Positions 47,801 to 54,707 of a stretch of 64,000 nucleotides of DNA are shown here, piece by piece. The notes under the pieces are model-generated. The model ran no database searches and was not told where the DNA came from. It saw only the letters and a list, made by a program, of their open reading frames with translations. The position numbers and the translations under genes are program-made. Numbering within the stretch: position 1 is the stretch's first letter; every line of letters starts with the position of its first letter. The DNA comes from Toxorhynchites rutilus septentrionalis (Eukaryota; Arthropoda; Insecta; Diptera; Culicidae), in NCBI RefSeq assembly GCF_029784135.1, contig NC_073745.1, positions 60,513,218 through 60,577,217 on the forward strand. The letters run 5' to 3'.

Positions 47801-50800
47801 AACAAGTTCAAGGAATATGGTGTAAATAATCGAAAAACATTGAAAGAGCAGACGTTCCCTTTGCTGGAAGAAGCTCTTTACATCTGGATTTTACAGCAGC
47901 GGCAGTCCAACATTTTGTTGACAGTGGATATTCTTAAAGCAAAGGCGGAGCTGCTGTTTAAGATGTTCCAGGACCGGGGGCTCTATGCGGTGCACGGTTT
48001 TTCTGCTTCGGATGGCTGGATGCATCGTTTTAAGCAGCGGTTTGGATTGCGCGTGAAAGCCGTAACAGGAGAAAAGGCATCGATAAACGTTGAAGCGTAC
48101 CTAAATTTCAAGAAGGTTCTACAGAAGAAGATTCAGGAAATGCAGCTATCACTATCCCAAGTCTTTAATGCAGATGAATCTGCCTTGTTCATCAAGCTCC
48201 TAGCCACACGCTCTGTCGTTACCTGTGATGAGACCGTGGCAAGCGGACGGAAGCAAAACAAGACAAGGTATACGTTTATGCCTTGCTCCAACATAGATGG
48301 TTCCCTAAAGCTTCCGTTGTATTTCATTTGCACTGCTGCAAAACCACGAGGAATCAACATCGAAGAACTTCCCGTTTCATATAATCATTCCAAAAAGGCT
48401 TGGATGACCAGACTGTTGTTCCGTCAATGGTTCCACGAAGAGTTTGCCCCCGCTGTTCGAAAATTTTCGGCCGAGAGAGGATTGGAGCCAAAGGCATTGC
48501 TGGTTCTTGATAATTGCACCAGTCATTATGACGTTGACGAATCTCTACAGAGTGACGATGGACTGATTCAAGTGATCTACCTCCCACCAAATGTAACTGC
48601 TGAATGCCAGCCGATGGACCAATCGGTCATCAATGCAATCAAGCGAAAGTATAAAAGAAAACTGATGCTCGCATTAATTCTGGAAAACGAACACTTAAGG
48701 TAAATTTCCAAATATAAAACATTAAATTTTTGTAATCAATTCCAAATATAAACACAAAACTATGCGCACGATAGTTTTTCGTCTGTGCTTTTTCAAAATT
48801 TAAATTCAAATTCTAATTGAGGTTTTATTTATGTACTTTCCTCTTTAGTTTCGAAGAACGATTGAAGAAGATTAATCTTCAACAGTGTATTTCGTGGTTG
48901 GCAACCTCTTGGGAGGAGATATCTGACAAAACTATACGTAATTCGTGGAAGAAATTGATCGATGGTTTGCCGGAGGATGCTGTTAATGTAGACTCGAAAG
49001 CGGCCGATGATGACTTCAAAGCGCTTGTGTCCAGGATTGACAGTTTGGCAGGAACAAAAACATCTGAGCAAGATATTGATCTGTGGATCAAAGATCAGGT
49101 GTATGATGGTGATCATAATCCAGATTGGGTAACCAGTGAAGTGTTCTCTGATGACGAGATTTTGTCATCAGTTCTCAAGAAAGATCAACCTGAAATGCAA
49201 GAAGAATGGTTGGTAGACACAGAAGATGGAAGTAATTCGTTTGATACTTCCATTACTAGTACCGGAGATCCTGATTTTGGCGATGCAATCAAGTCAATTG
49301 ATTGCCTAGTTCGCTATATGAAGCATGATGTTGCAGAAGTATGCCGTTTGAACGCGCTACGTTCGAAAATCACTGAATGGCTAAAACGAGCATGACGGCG
49401 CCAGTGGTTGTATGGTTAGCGTAACAGCCTCACAATCCGATCGGCCTGGGTTCAATCCCAGCTGGCGTCGCTGGGATTTTCTGAGGCGAAAAATCTCTGG
49501 TTACGTCTTCCTTCGGAGCGGAAGTAAAAGAAGTTGGCCCGGCTCATGAGTTGTTGAGTCTGATAGGTAGGAACAGGTGGAGTCGCCTCCCTGATGTCGG
49601 TGATTGGCACTAAAGTGGCGGAAATAGGCCGACGAAAAATAAGCGAAGATAAAAAAAAAAAAAATAAAACGAGCATGTTGAAGAACTCTACCATTTTGTT
49701 GAAAATGAATTTACGTGAATTTTAAACAATAATTTTGTTTGAAACGTTTAAAATAAATATTGTTTTTGTTGAATAATATTCGATTTTATTTATTTCAATG
49801 ATTCATTTAAAATTTATTTTAAACCTAAAAACACCATCCACGAGCCCCTCGAAAAAAATTTTACGTTGTCAGAATTGACGTTTGTCTTCGATTTAGTTGG
49901 GCTATAGCCCAACGAACGGGAGCCCAACTAAATCGAAGCCCAACTAAAGATAGCCCAACGAGTGAAATTCAACTGTAGTCCTTAAAATTTTTGTTCACGA
50001 AGAATTTCCCTTTTGCGTGATGCTTGGTTTCTACCGGCCTAATCTGATCCATAACACGACGAAGATCAGACGTAAATTCTGCACGAATTACGTTCAAAGT
50101 GGGTACTTCAAAAAATTCTCCTGGTACCCGTAAAGTTTACCCGTACAACTGAACTCTTGTTTAAGTCCTCTTTGAATGTAGTTCTCAAACCCAGCAGGAT
50201 TAAAGGAAGACGGAAGAACCATTTCTTTGCGTCTACACACATGATTGCTTCCTTCAGTTTACGGTGGAAGCGTTCGACCATCCCATTTGCTTGTGGGTGG
50301 TACGCGGTTGTTCGAGTATGATTTGTTCCATGTATAGACGTTAATTCGCTGAATAATTCCGACTCGAATTGGCGGCCTTGATCCGTTGTGATGAATTCAG
50401 GGCAGCCAAATCGGGAGATCCACTGAGAGTAGAGTGCCAGTTGATACGTTATACGCTGTCATGTCCACCAGTGGAATTGCTTCGGGCCATCTGGTAAACC
50501 GATCTACAATGGTGAGAAGGTAAACGTGACCGTTAGATGGTGGTAGTGGGCCTACTAAATCAATGTGGATATGATTGAAACGATACTTAGGCAAACCGAA
50601 CGAAACAAGAGGCGCAGTTATGTGACGTTGAACTTTTGATTTCTGGCATGCTACAAAATTTCTCACGATCTCGGCGACATCTCTGTTGATTCTTGGCCAT
50701 ACGAATCTACTTGATAAAAACTTACGAGTTGCTCGTATGTCAGGATGGGCAATGTCATGGAAGTGCTTCATAATTAGGCGACGATGTGGCTCTGGGACAT

Positions 50801-53800
50801 ATGGACGTGCGAAGCCATTTATCGAGACATCGCAGTATAGGGGTTTCGAACACGACTGCAAGGTAACTTGTTTCAGATTTAACGAAGAACTAGTCGATGT
50901 GAGTAACCTCTGTAGTTCTGCATCGATATCTTGGTCCAGTGCAATGGTTCGATAATCAATCGGCGAAGGAGAACTGATGGTATCAGCTCTAGACAGCGTA
51001 TCGGCAACCACGTTGTGCCTCCCACTAATATGTTTGATATCGGTGGTAAACTGGGAAATGTACTGCAACGCTCTCTCTTCGTGGGGTAAACGACAAGCAG
51101 AATTCGAAGTCATGGCATTCGTTAAAGGATTATGATCGGTGAATATCGTAAATCGGCGCCCCTCCATCAGATATCTAAAGTATCTTACGGCCATCTTCAT
51201 GTTGATAGCCATCCCGTCCAAAAGTAGAATAATTGCGTTGACTCGATGAAAATTTCTGCGAATAGAAACCTAGCGGCTGCCAAGCCACATCGACCATTTG
51301 CTGCAGAACTGCTCCGGCTGCGGCGTTTGAAGCATCCACGAGTAGCCCCTAAAGGTTTCTCTGGATTTGGATAATAGAGTAGTGTTGCTTCTGCTAGTAC
51401 TTTTTACAGCTTTGTAACGCTTTTAATGCTGGTTCGGTCCAGTGATTTTTTCTGGAATCATTCTTCTTGTTACCTGTGATGAGACATCTTAGCGCTGCTG
51501 GGTAACGGTTTTACACCATCCTTCCCAACGAGATAGCCGATGAACTCGACTTCTGATTTCGCAAATTTACATTTAGGTAGGTTTATTACCATGCCGTTTG
51601 AGCGAAGCCGATCGAACACTATTTGCATGTGTTGATGATGCTCTTCGCTAGAAGACGATGCTATGCATATATCATCAATAAAGACGACAACAAAATCTAG
51701 ATCGCCGAATAGTTTATACATAAATCTTTGGAATGTTTGACCTGCATTACACAGGCCAAACTGCATCCTAGAAAATTCAAACAGTCCAAATGGTGTTATA
51801 ACGGCCGTTTTTGGTATATCTTCTTCCTCTACGGGTATCTGGTGGTAAGCCCGTTCAAGGTCAATAGTACTGAATATTGACTTACGTGGAATGAGTTTAG
51901 TAGATCGTGGACATGTGGAACAGGATAGCGATCTGGGACCGTCACGTGATTCAACCTGCAATAATCGCCGACGAAGCGCAGTTGTCCAGATTTCTTGGGG
52001 ACGCAATGCAACGGGCTAGCCCATGAGCTACTGGAGCGACGACAAATGCCCAGATCCATCATCGTTTGAAATTCCTGTTTAGCGAGTAACAGCTTATCTG
52101 GCGACATCCTACGTGCTTTACAAGCGGTCGGGGGGCCTTTAGTCACAATATGGTGCGTAACATCATGGCGAACTTCTGTGCGTAACATCGATAGACGTGT
52201 TATGATTCGAAATTCCTCAAGCAAAGGCCGAAATGGATGATCATAGTTGATTGTTGTAACATCGTGAAGAAACGTTTTTACCACCCCGCCTGTGGACTTT
52301 AACTTTGTTGTTCCATCGATGATGGTACGGTGCTTGAGATCTACCATTAGACTGAAATGGGAAAGGAAATCTGCCCCAATTATGGCGGTACTAACGTCTG
52401 CAACGAGAAAGTTCCACGAAAATCTTCTGCGGAGTCCATGATCCACATACAGGAAACGTGTGTCGAAAGTTGGGATGTTCGTACTATTTGCAGCGTGCAG
52501 TAGGAACGGGATCGGTGGTTTAGTCTTATCTCTTCTGGTGGCAGGTAGGATCGAAACATCCGATCCGGTATCGATCAAGAAGCGAATGTTATTAGTCCTA
52601 TCGATAACGGTTAAACGACGACTTCCCTTGCTAGCGCCCACCTCCGCCGTGACAGATGAGCGGCTGCTTAGTTTTTTTTTGCTTATCATTAAAAGCACAC
52701 GGCTCGCGGCACTGGTGAGCATTTGTACCGTACTTCTTGTGGTACCAGCAGATTCAATCGTCGAAATTCTGTTTCACCCGTGACGAAGACCTGCTTCGAA
52801 TGTTTCGGTTTTTACCTAGTCCTTTGAGCTTTCGAATTTCTGATGTGAGGTAAGCGATTTGTTCACCGAGTTCCTCCTGTGTCGGAGATGGTGCTTGCAA
52901 TGTAGTTACTGCTACGTGTGAGCCGGAAGAATCTACCATCTTATCTGCCATTTCGGCCAATTTGGCAAGCGTGCCATCGTGAATCGTCAATAGGGTCCTT
53001 ACGTTTGCAGGAAGACGCTGCAGGAACAACATTTTCATGAGCCCATCGTCCACATATAGCCCAGCGGCCAGATCCTGCATCCGGGCTAGAAGGTGCGTCG
53101 GCTTCATATCGCCTAGATCGCAGGAGTTCAATAATTTTTCCATTTTGGCTTGTGCCGACATTTCGAAACGTGTTAGCAACCTCGTTCTAATTGCTTGATA
53201 TGAGTTATTTTTGTTAAAATAATTTGTGTGGGAAATTGAGTGTCCGAAATTATTTAAATAAAAATATCAATTGTGGGTGGGACGAAGTTCACCGGGTCAG
53301 CTAGTATTAAATATTTCCATTCTGATTTGTTTCGTTTGTTTCGCTCAGTGCGATTTACCTAGTAAAAGCAAATTCTTTGTTACTGTACGCAAACGGTTTG
53401 CCCATCTCTGTAAAGAGATAACGTTTGCGATTACTATTTAAATAAAATCCAAAATGTATCACAACTATTCTATATCTAACGCTTTGCAAGACGGATACAA
53501 ATAGACAACGATAATAATCCTTAAAACATGAATATGTACCCCGGAATTGACAGTTATCGAAAATTCATGAATAATAGTAACTATAAAAAAGTCGCATATG
53601 AAAGGAAGAATACTTAAGTTTCTTGCCAGATATGAGATTCGAAATAAATTAGTTCTAGGTAAAAGCTCAAAGCATCCACACGTTTTCATCTTCATATCAC
53701 AGGGCTCTGAGCCTTTCACTCATTTATCGTTCCTATGTCAGGTTGCTTTTTATCAAAATATCATAACTAGAAACTATGCTAAATTTTGTTTTCTCCTTTT

Positions 53801-54707
53801 CACTCTCACATATGGGATTGACTTGTTGTTACCGGCAGCGCAAGGTTAACGAACAATAGCTGTCATGTTATGCACGCTCGTCATAATCTACTCTATTTTT
53901 ACTCTCTCACATCTGCATGACATTAATAATCCTAACTCATCATAATTCTAAATCTTCAAGCGTTCCACACTCACCATCATATCCCAATCCTTTTCGGAAG
54001 CGGCCGTCACTTCCACTGTCTTGAGCGATCGCACCTCTATAATCATAGCCACCATCACGGAATCGCCCTCCTTCAGGCCCATTGCGGTGGCCACCTGTGC
54101 ATTGATGCCGATTCGATTGTCCTGATAGCCTCCCCCTCCGTAGGGCGACCACGACATGTAGAAGTTGTCTATTCCGTGCGTTATGCTTAAACAGCCGTTT
54201 TTCTAAAAATAAAACCCAACAAGAACCACTCATTAGGTGCAGAATCGCCGATCGCCGCCTTCGCCTTTCCCCTCCTGAAGCGCCGGGCCATCGCGAGGTT
54301 GGGATTATTTTTATAACTCATCCAAACACTTGGCTGGTGTTTCAAAAAGTGGTTGATTTCATCCTCTAAAACGGGGAGCGCAGAGGTTTGATGACTCAAT
54401 TTACGGAAACGATCGGATCAGACAGACTCTGAGATGAATTACGATAATGATCACCCGTTTGAACCCACATTCCCCACCGTGCGAGACATGAATGAAATTC
54501 CGTCGTCACTAATAAGACAAAAATGTATTTTTTTCGCGATGAGTCGGCACGTTTTCAAACAAAAATGCACCTCTCCAAGGTTAGCAGCGCATTTTGCAAT
54601 GTACATTTACTCACATAGCTGGAAATCATTCGGAGATAGTTGTCCGGTAGTGTAACAAAGTTGTTGCGGAACGGCGAATACGCGACGGTCAACGTTCGAC
54701 GAAACAT
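28155..54707 (-). CDS. PEX1: PEX1, peroxisomal biogenesis AAA ATPase (nine exons; C-terminus not found)
   Basis: PEX1 pairs with PEX6 in a hexameric AAA motor at the peroxisome membrane that extracts ubiquitinated PEX5, so that matrix-protein import can continue. Nine coding exons on the minus strand join without a phase error: 54707-54615, 54202-53975, 45126-45012, 44955-43624, 29805-29547, 29483-29161, 29099-28815, 28750-28392 and 28334-28155. The total is 3174 nt, 1058 codons. Residues 1-160 form the N-terminal double-psi-barrel adaptor domain, about 585-780 the D1 ATPase, and about 830-1058 the D2 ATPase. All introns have GT donors and AG acceptors. Introns 2 (8.8 kb) and 4 (13.8 kb) are full of transposons; the others are 56 to about 410 bp. 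Exon 9 ends at a GTACGT donor, so one or more further exons are expected. Reading through the donor would give a stop after about 14 codons, which is less likely. Confidence 0.93.
29806..30401. repeat. Intronic DNA with a fragment of the Harbinger-like MITE
   Basis: The segment 30095-30330 (GTGCGAGCTACTTCCAAG ... TTTGATATAGTTTTCTTGG) matches pieces of the MITE at 35567-38338. Here the TTTCTGTTTTGCACGCTGG junction is uninterrupted, so this copy lacks the 1.45-kb insertion present in the other copy. The rest is plain intron sequence. Confidence 0.5.
30402..30714. mobile_element. pogo/Tigger-type MITE, 313 bp
   Basis: Terminal inverted repeats of about 23 bp (CAGTAGAACCTCAATTATCC at the left; CAGTAGAACCCCAATTATCC in reverse complement at the right), with TA on both sides (400-401 and 715-716 of 30 kb). 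The CAGT...AACC(T/C)C terminus is typical of pogo/Tigger elements. No coding sequence is present. It lies in PEX1 intron 4. Confidence 0.85.
30715..31535. other. Intronic DNA, nothing firm recognised
   Basis: At 31405-31440 the sequence TACTCAACCTGTGGCCCACC resembles termini of some hAT elements, but no partner terminus or target duplication was found. No coding region is seen. Confidence 0.3.
31540..33060. repeat. 1.5-kb near-palindromic AT-rich foldback repeat
   Basis: The segment 31815-32440 is, with small differences, the reverse complement of 32440-33060. Paired landmarks include TAGTGTATTCGACAAAG (about 31865) with CTTTGTCGAATACACTA (about 33002), ATGTTTTGCTCGTAAC (31990) with GTTACGAGCAAAACAT (32880), and ATGTGCCCATCGTCCGATG (32178) with CATCGGACGATGGGCACAT (32685). 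Arms are about 600 bp with a short centre near 32440. The stretch 31540-31780 is in turn a direct copy of 32455-32720. No protein is encoded. It ends directly at a GACGTAG palindrome (33065). Confidence 0.8.
33480..34003 (+). pseudogene. LINE ORF1 (gag-like) N-terminal fragment
   Basis: A leader (33480-33660) is followed by an open reading from 33662: [20 protein letters not shown], then a low-complexity Ser/Ala-rich stretch, then [22 protein letters not shown] and TEYKLCGI, which resembles the start of the conserved core of ORF1 proteins in insect LINEs. After about 34003 the sequence changes to an unrelated dispersed repeat. This is a 5' piece of a LINE, the opposite of the usual 5' truncation, so it was cut by a later rearrangement or insertion. 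ORF1 proteins bind the element RNA. Confidence 0.55.
34010..34275 (+). repeat. Dispersed repeat shared with 16555-16765
   Basis: Reverse-complement similarity to 16555-16765 across about 210 bp, including GTTAACATTGTT, TTCCGTCATCATAA, GCGAAGCAGGCGTTAA and TTTGCGCTAATCTTGATC. Class unknown. Its start is also the point where the LINE ORF1 reading stops. Confidence 0.5.
34593..35531. repeat. GACGTAG-palindrome repeat without H2A (copy 5)
   Basis: Bounded by a half-site at 34593 (TTGACGTAGGACTAC, preceded by ATATAACCGCAACG) and the full palindrome GACGTAGCCCTACGTC at 35516-35531 (preceded by TTCCGGTTA). The right 260 bp match 26640-26903, including CCAATCAAAA and CTATCAATTGATGCAAA. In the middle a ~100-bp block (CACATTTTNGTGGGAACAAAAAT) is tandemly duplicated at 35045 and 35142. 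No histone-like coding sequence is seen. Confidence 0.5.
36050..36620. repeat. Tandem ~120-bp units with paired AAGATGGC/AAAATGGC motifs
   Basis: Five units, each with TATGGGTATCAAATG(A/G)AAGGG, GACTAGCAGAAT(A)CGGTTATTTA and AATCCAAGATGG followed by ACTACAAAATGGCGGACTACA. Motif starts fall near 36085, 36228, 36346, 36464 and 36570. Each unit contains two GCCAT cores (complement of ATGGC). The array belongs to the composite repeat also seen, older, at 13640-14400. Confidence 0.8.
36971..37346. repeat. Perfectly sized 166-bp hairpin arms with 44-bp loop
   Basis: The left arm 36971-37136 and right arm 37181-37346 are both 166 bp and almost exact reverse complements. For example AAAATAAAATGAGTAAAAAA opens the left arm and its complement closes the right. 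The loop is 37137-37180. The structure ends the nested repeat within the Harbinger-like MITE. A transcript across it would fold into a long near-perfect duplex. Confidence 0.88.
38339..38702. other. Foldback-repeat remnant and ACTCGATTATATAC short repeats
   Basis: 38341-38400 is a piece of the foldback family of 31.5-33 kb. At 38405-38480 ATACAGGTCGGACTCGATTA is followed by three more copies of (A/T)CTCGATTATATA(C/G), as in the ends of some pogo-type elements; a matching right end was not found. The rest is AT-rich intron. Confidence 0.4.
38703..38967 (-). mobile_element. tRNA-derived SINE, family A, full length
   Basis: On the minus strand the head reads GCTCCCTTGGCCGAGTGGTT (pol III box A type) and later GGTTCGATTCCCG (box B). 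It continues through a body with GCACTGTGATCACGCG to a tail of AAAGAAGAAGACGAAG. It is flanked by AGAGCGGTT on both sides (38694-38702 and 38968-38976), a 9-bp target duplication. At about 265 bp it is the most complete copy of this family here; others lie at 41787, 43098 and 2888. Confidence 0.87.
39277..40332 (+). repeat. GACGTAG-palindrome element (copy 4), uninterrupted ~1.05 kb
   Basis: It starts with GACGTAGAACTACGTC (39277-39292) and ends with CGTAGTTCTACGTC (40319-40332). The internal left 250 bp is shared with 33065 onward and, inverted, with 19255 downward (CAGGTCACG, AAAGTTAACGTTAATAACTA, TTTTCCCATACATTTGTTC). Another partial copy of the same interior lies at 40730-40830. No recognised coding sequence. 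This is the best candidate for the undisturbed form of the family. Confidence 0.55.
40333..41222. other. Intronic DNA with one partial repeat; no gene
   Basis: 40725-40830 repeats the interior of the GACGTAG family (CATTTCTATTTTCCTATACA, GTCAATAATGAGCAACT). The remainder is AT-rich intron 4 sequence without recognised features. Confidence 0.35.
41223..41785. mobile_element. Transposon-like element with ~95-bp inverted repeats
   Basis: The left arm 41223-41317 and right arm 41685-41785 are inverted copies (CCGGAATAAATCGCCACAG, CAACTGCAACAGAAAC, GTGTAGTAGGCTA, GGCGCGG, with a few changes). The interior, about 370 bp, is GC-rich for the region and contains a small hairpin (ATGGGGACGAAGTCCCCAT) shared with 11120-11150. 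It also has three similar GCCTGGGGCGATACGTTT-type units at 41615-41660. No protein was recognised. It is probably a non-autonomous DNA transposon. Confidence 0.65.
41787..42055 (-). mobile_element. tRNA-derived SINE, family A, second copy
   Basis: Same orientation and layout as 38703-38967: head GTGCCGTGGCCGAGTGGTTA, box B GGGTTCAATTCCCG, body with GCACTGTACACGCG, tail ending CATCCAAGAAGATG. Flanks ATGCAGCATC and ATGCACCATC suggest a diverged target duplication of about 10 bp. It has diverged noticeably from the first copy. Confidence 0.8.
42056..42700. other. Intronic DNA, no gene recognised
   Basis: AT-rich intron sequence. A possible left terminus of the adjoining Tc1-like element (GGGTGTTCAATAAAAATGAG) lies near 42578, without a right partner. 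Confidence 0.35.
42732..43095 (+). pseudogene. Tc1-like transposase, N-terminal DNA-binding part only
   Basis: From ATG at 42732 the reading gives [20 protein letters not shown], then [25 protein letters not shown] (first helix-turn-helix and the GRP linker) and [24 protein letters not shown] (second helix-turn-helix). This is the paired-type DNA-binding half of a Tc1/mariner transposase. The catalytic half is missing: at about 43095 the sequence turns into a SINE tail in the opposite orientation. The surviving frame has no stop, so the break is fairly recent. Confidence 0.8.
43098..43235 (-). mobile_element. SINE family A fragment (tail half)
   Basis: Contains the family A body blocks (on the plus strand GGAACTTTTGCCGTTTCAACG, shorter in match, then GCCTTGAATGTATTCCGAG, CAAGCTCTAGAATACGC and CCACAGTGCAAGT), but the tRNA-like head is missing. 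It abuts the truncated Tc1-like transposase. Confidence 0.7.
43444..43586 (+). mobile_element. Short tRNA-derived SINE (family C) with 16-bp target duplication
   Basis: A 143-bp insert with box A-like CTGGCGTAGTGATAACATCC and box B-like GGTCACGAGTTCAATTTTC, flanked on both sides by ATAGGACTTAAACCAT (43428-43443 and 43587-43602). It inserted only about 20 bp beyond the splice donor of PEX1 exon 4 (donor GT at 43623-43622), in antisense to the gene. The donor itself is intact. Confidence 0.87.
43624..45126 (-). CDS. PEX1: PEX1 exons 3-4: end of N-domain and long linker
   Basis: Exon 3 (45126-45012) encodes [20 protein letters not shown] and the following [14 protein letters not shown], which completes the N-terminal adaptor fold after the DWDMM block of exon 2. 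Exon 4 (44955-43624) starts with [21 protein letters not shown], close to the vertebrate YGRLETDTKL segment. It continues through a charged, low-complexity linker (residues about 170-300) and a second beta-rich domain, and ends in NYNIIVA, the strand leading into the D1 P-loop. Donors GTGAGC (exon 3) and GTAAGTTG (exon 4) are good. Intron 3 is only 56 bp. Phases are 1 at both exon ends, matching the neighbours. Confidence 0.93.
45248..45685. mobile_element. MITE-like repeat with CAGTCAGAGTGGACCAAG ends
   Basis: The left GCAGTCAGAATGGACCAAGT (45249) and right ACTTGGTTCACTCTGACTGA (ending about 45680) are inverted repeats of about 20 bp around 430 bp in PEX1 intron 2. A further copy of the motif (CAGACAAAGTGGACCAAGTG) lies inside near 45507. 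The same motif is found at 8390-9210. No target duplication could be fixed. Confidence 0.55.
45921..46940 (-). mobile_element. mariner-like transposon, full length, 1.02 kb
   Basis: Terminal repeats CAGGGTTTT(T/C)CA at both ends (45921; inverted ending 46940), flanked by TA (45919-45920, 46941-46942). It encodes one transposase on the minus strand. It lies next to, and probably within, the 3' LTR region of the Ty3/gypsy element whose sequence resumes at 46943. Confidence 0.82.
46021..46827 (-). pseudogene. mariner-like transposase, broken
   Basis: From 46827: [20 protein letters not shown] (N-terminal helix-turn-helix), [20 protein letters not shown], then a frameshift near 46640 into [16 protein letters not shown] (first catalytic Asp in SDEAH), [15 protein letters not shown] (second Asp), and [26 protein letters not shown] (third Asp), about 36 residues after the second. 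A stop interrupts at about 46293, and an 11-bp direct duplication (GAAAATTACCT) near 46061-46085 shifts the last 15 residues. It is not functional but is recognisable throughout. Confidence 0.82.
46945..47324 (-). pseudogene. Ty3/gypsy integrase C-terminal end and LTR start
   Basis: The minus-strand reading contains [15 protein letters not shown] and [12 protein letters not shown], the typical C-terminal motif of Ty3/gypsy integrases (GPY/F region followed by SxDRxKPA). It stops shortly after. A purine-rich CTTGGGGGAGCC near 47078 precedes TGTGGAG, a plausible polypurine tract and LTR start. It is the other side of the gypsy copy cut by Tigger. Confidence 0.7.
47600..49395 (+). CDS. Tigger/jerky-like transposase (two exons)
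   Basis: DDE transposase of the pogo/Tigger/CENP-B group, which binds the terminal repeats and cuts the element out at TA. Exon 1 is 47600-48699 and exon 2 is 48849-49395. The donor AAG|GTAAAT and acceptor CTCTTTAG|T join in frame. Residues about 10-60 form a helix-turn-helix ([19 protein letters not shown], then [12 protein letters not shown]). Residues about 75-145 are the CENP-B-type second DNA-binding domain. Catalytic Asps appear in [22 protein letters not shown] and [10 protein letters not shown]. Exon 2 is acidic and ends in [12 protein letters not shown]. There are about 548 codons with no internal stop or shift, so the enzyme may still be functional. The stop codon is made by the first base of the inserted SINE; without it the protein would gain one Cys. 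Confidence 0.88.
49395..49664 (+). mobile_element. tRNA-derived SINE, family B, with 13-bp target duplication
   Basis: The head has box A-like GTGGTTGTATGGTTAGCGT and box B-like GGGTTCAATCCCAGC. A body with GGCCCGGCTCATGAG follows, then a poly-A tail at 49651-49664. It is flanked by TAAAACGAGCATG at 49382-49394 and 49665-49677. It is in sense with the Tigger transposase and inserted across its last codons. The perfect duplication and clean A-tail indicate a recent insertion, younger than both Tigger and the gypsy element. Confidence 0.93.
50397..52722 (-). pseudogene. Ty3/gypsy pol remnant (protease, RT, RNase H, integrase)
   Basis: From the high end: protease [14 protein letters not shown] and a following IIGADFL; reverse transcriptase with [11 protein letters not shown] and RFVGDYRxLN-like residues, then after a frameshift near 51840 [17 protein letters not shown] and the catalytic [11 protein letters not shown]; RNase H part [10 protein letters not shown]; integrase with the HHCC-like finger ([10 protein letters not shown] ... 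FVACQKSK) and the core [11 protein letters not shown] ... [11 protein letters not shown]. Frameshifts near 51840, 51470-51230 and 50400 break it into three readings. It is a typical Ty3/gypsy domain order, protease-RT-RNaseH-integrase. Not functional. Confidence 0.85.
52690..53179 (-). pseudogene. Ty3/gypsy gag, C-terminal part
   Basis: The reading has [13 protein letters not shown] and [13 protein letters not shown] (gag capsid C-terminal region common in insect Ty3/gypsy elements), a coiled-coil-like stretch near the end ([19 protein letters not shown]) and, in the next frame, CWYHKKYG...HQCREPC, the single zinc knuckle usual in this group. The N-terminal half of gag and the 5' LTR are missing. 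It overlaps the start of pol by a frameshift. Confidence 0.75.
53200..53304 (+). mobile_element. Helitron 3' end fragment, plus strand
   Basis: It ends ...GTTCACCGGGTCAGCTAG at 53304 followed by a host T. The same terminal CGGGTCAGCTAG is seen at 229 and 16852 in reverse. A short stem GGTG/CACC lies just before the terminus. Only about 100 bp is present; its 5' side meets the gypsy gag remnant, so one truncated the other. Confidence 0.6.
53305..53974. other. PEX1 intron 2, gene-proximal part; nothing recognised
   Basis: AT-rich intron sequence between the Helitron end and exon 2. It begins with the host T after CTAG and contains no repeat or coding signal that I recognise. Confidence 0.4.
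53975..54707 (-). CDS. PEX1: PEX1 exons 1-2: start codon and N-terminal adaptor domain
   Basis: Exon 1 (54707-54615) starts at the first in-frame ATG and encodes [20 protein letters not shown], then [11 protein letters not shown]. This is the first double-psi-barrel strand pair of PEX1, comparable to vertebrate VTVAF...CFLHLPxxL. A start further upstream would need a non-ATG codon. Exon 2 (54202-53975) encodes [53 protein letters not shown] and [11 protein letters not shown], the second barrel half. Intron 1 is 412 bp with donor GTGAGT and acceptor TTTTTAG. Both exons have whole-codon lengths (31 and 76 codons). Confidence 0.92.

Larger units (their letters stand above)
47327..49975 (+). mobile_element. 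Tigger/pogo-type DNA transposon, near-intact, with a SINE insert
   Basis: Terminal inverted repeats CAGTCGAATTTCACTCGTTG (47327) and, in reverse complement, CAGTTGAATTTCACTCGTTG (ending 49975), each flanked by TA (47325-47326 and 49976-49977). Subterminal GCCCAAC blocks repeat at both ends. The transposase has one intron. A SINE (49395-49664) sits at the stop codon. The element lies inside a Ty3/gypsy element in PEX1 intron 2, in antisense to PEX1. Confidence 0.92.
46943..53179 (-). mobile_element. Ty3/gypsy LTR retrotransposon, split by a Tigger transposon
   Basis: On the minus strand the order is gag end (53179-52754), protease, reverse transcriptase, RNase H and integrase (52722-50397), integrase C-terminus (down to about 47050) and the start of a 3' LTR region (about 47080-46943), as in Ty3/gypsy elements. 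The Tigger element at 47327-49975 interrupts the integrase C-terminal region; removing it with one TA copy leaves the reading frame continuous. No 5' LTR is seen: at the gag side the sequence runs into a Helitron end near 53200. Several frameshifts are present. The element occupies PEX1 intron 2. Confidence 0.85.

Noticed and set aside
54187..54399. A minus-strand reading across PEX1 intron 1
   Set aside because: It spans the intron 1/exon 2 boundary in the wrong frame. The spliced exon 1-exon 2 join matches PEX1, while this reading does not.
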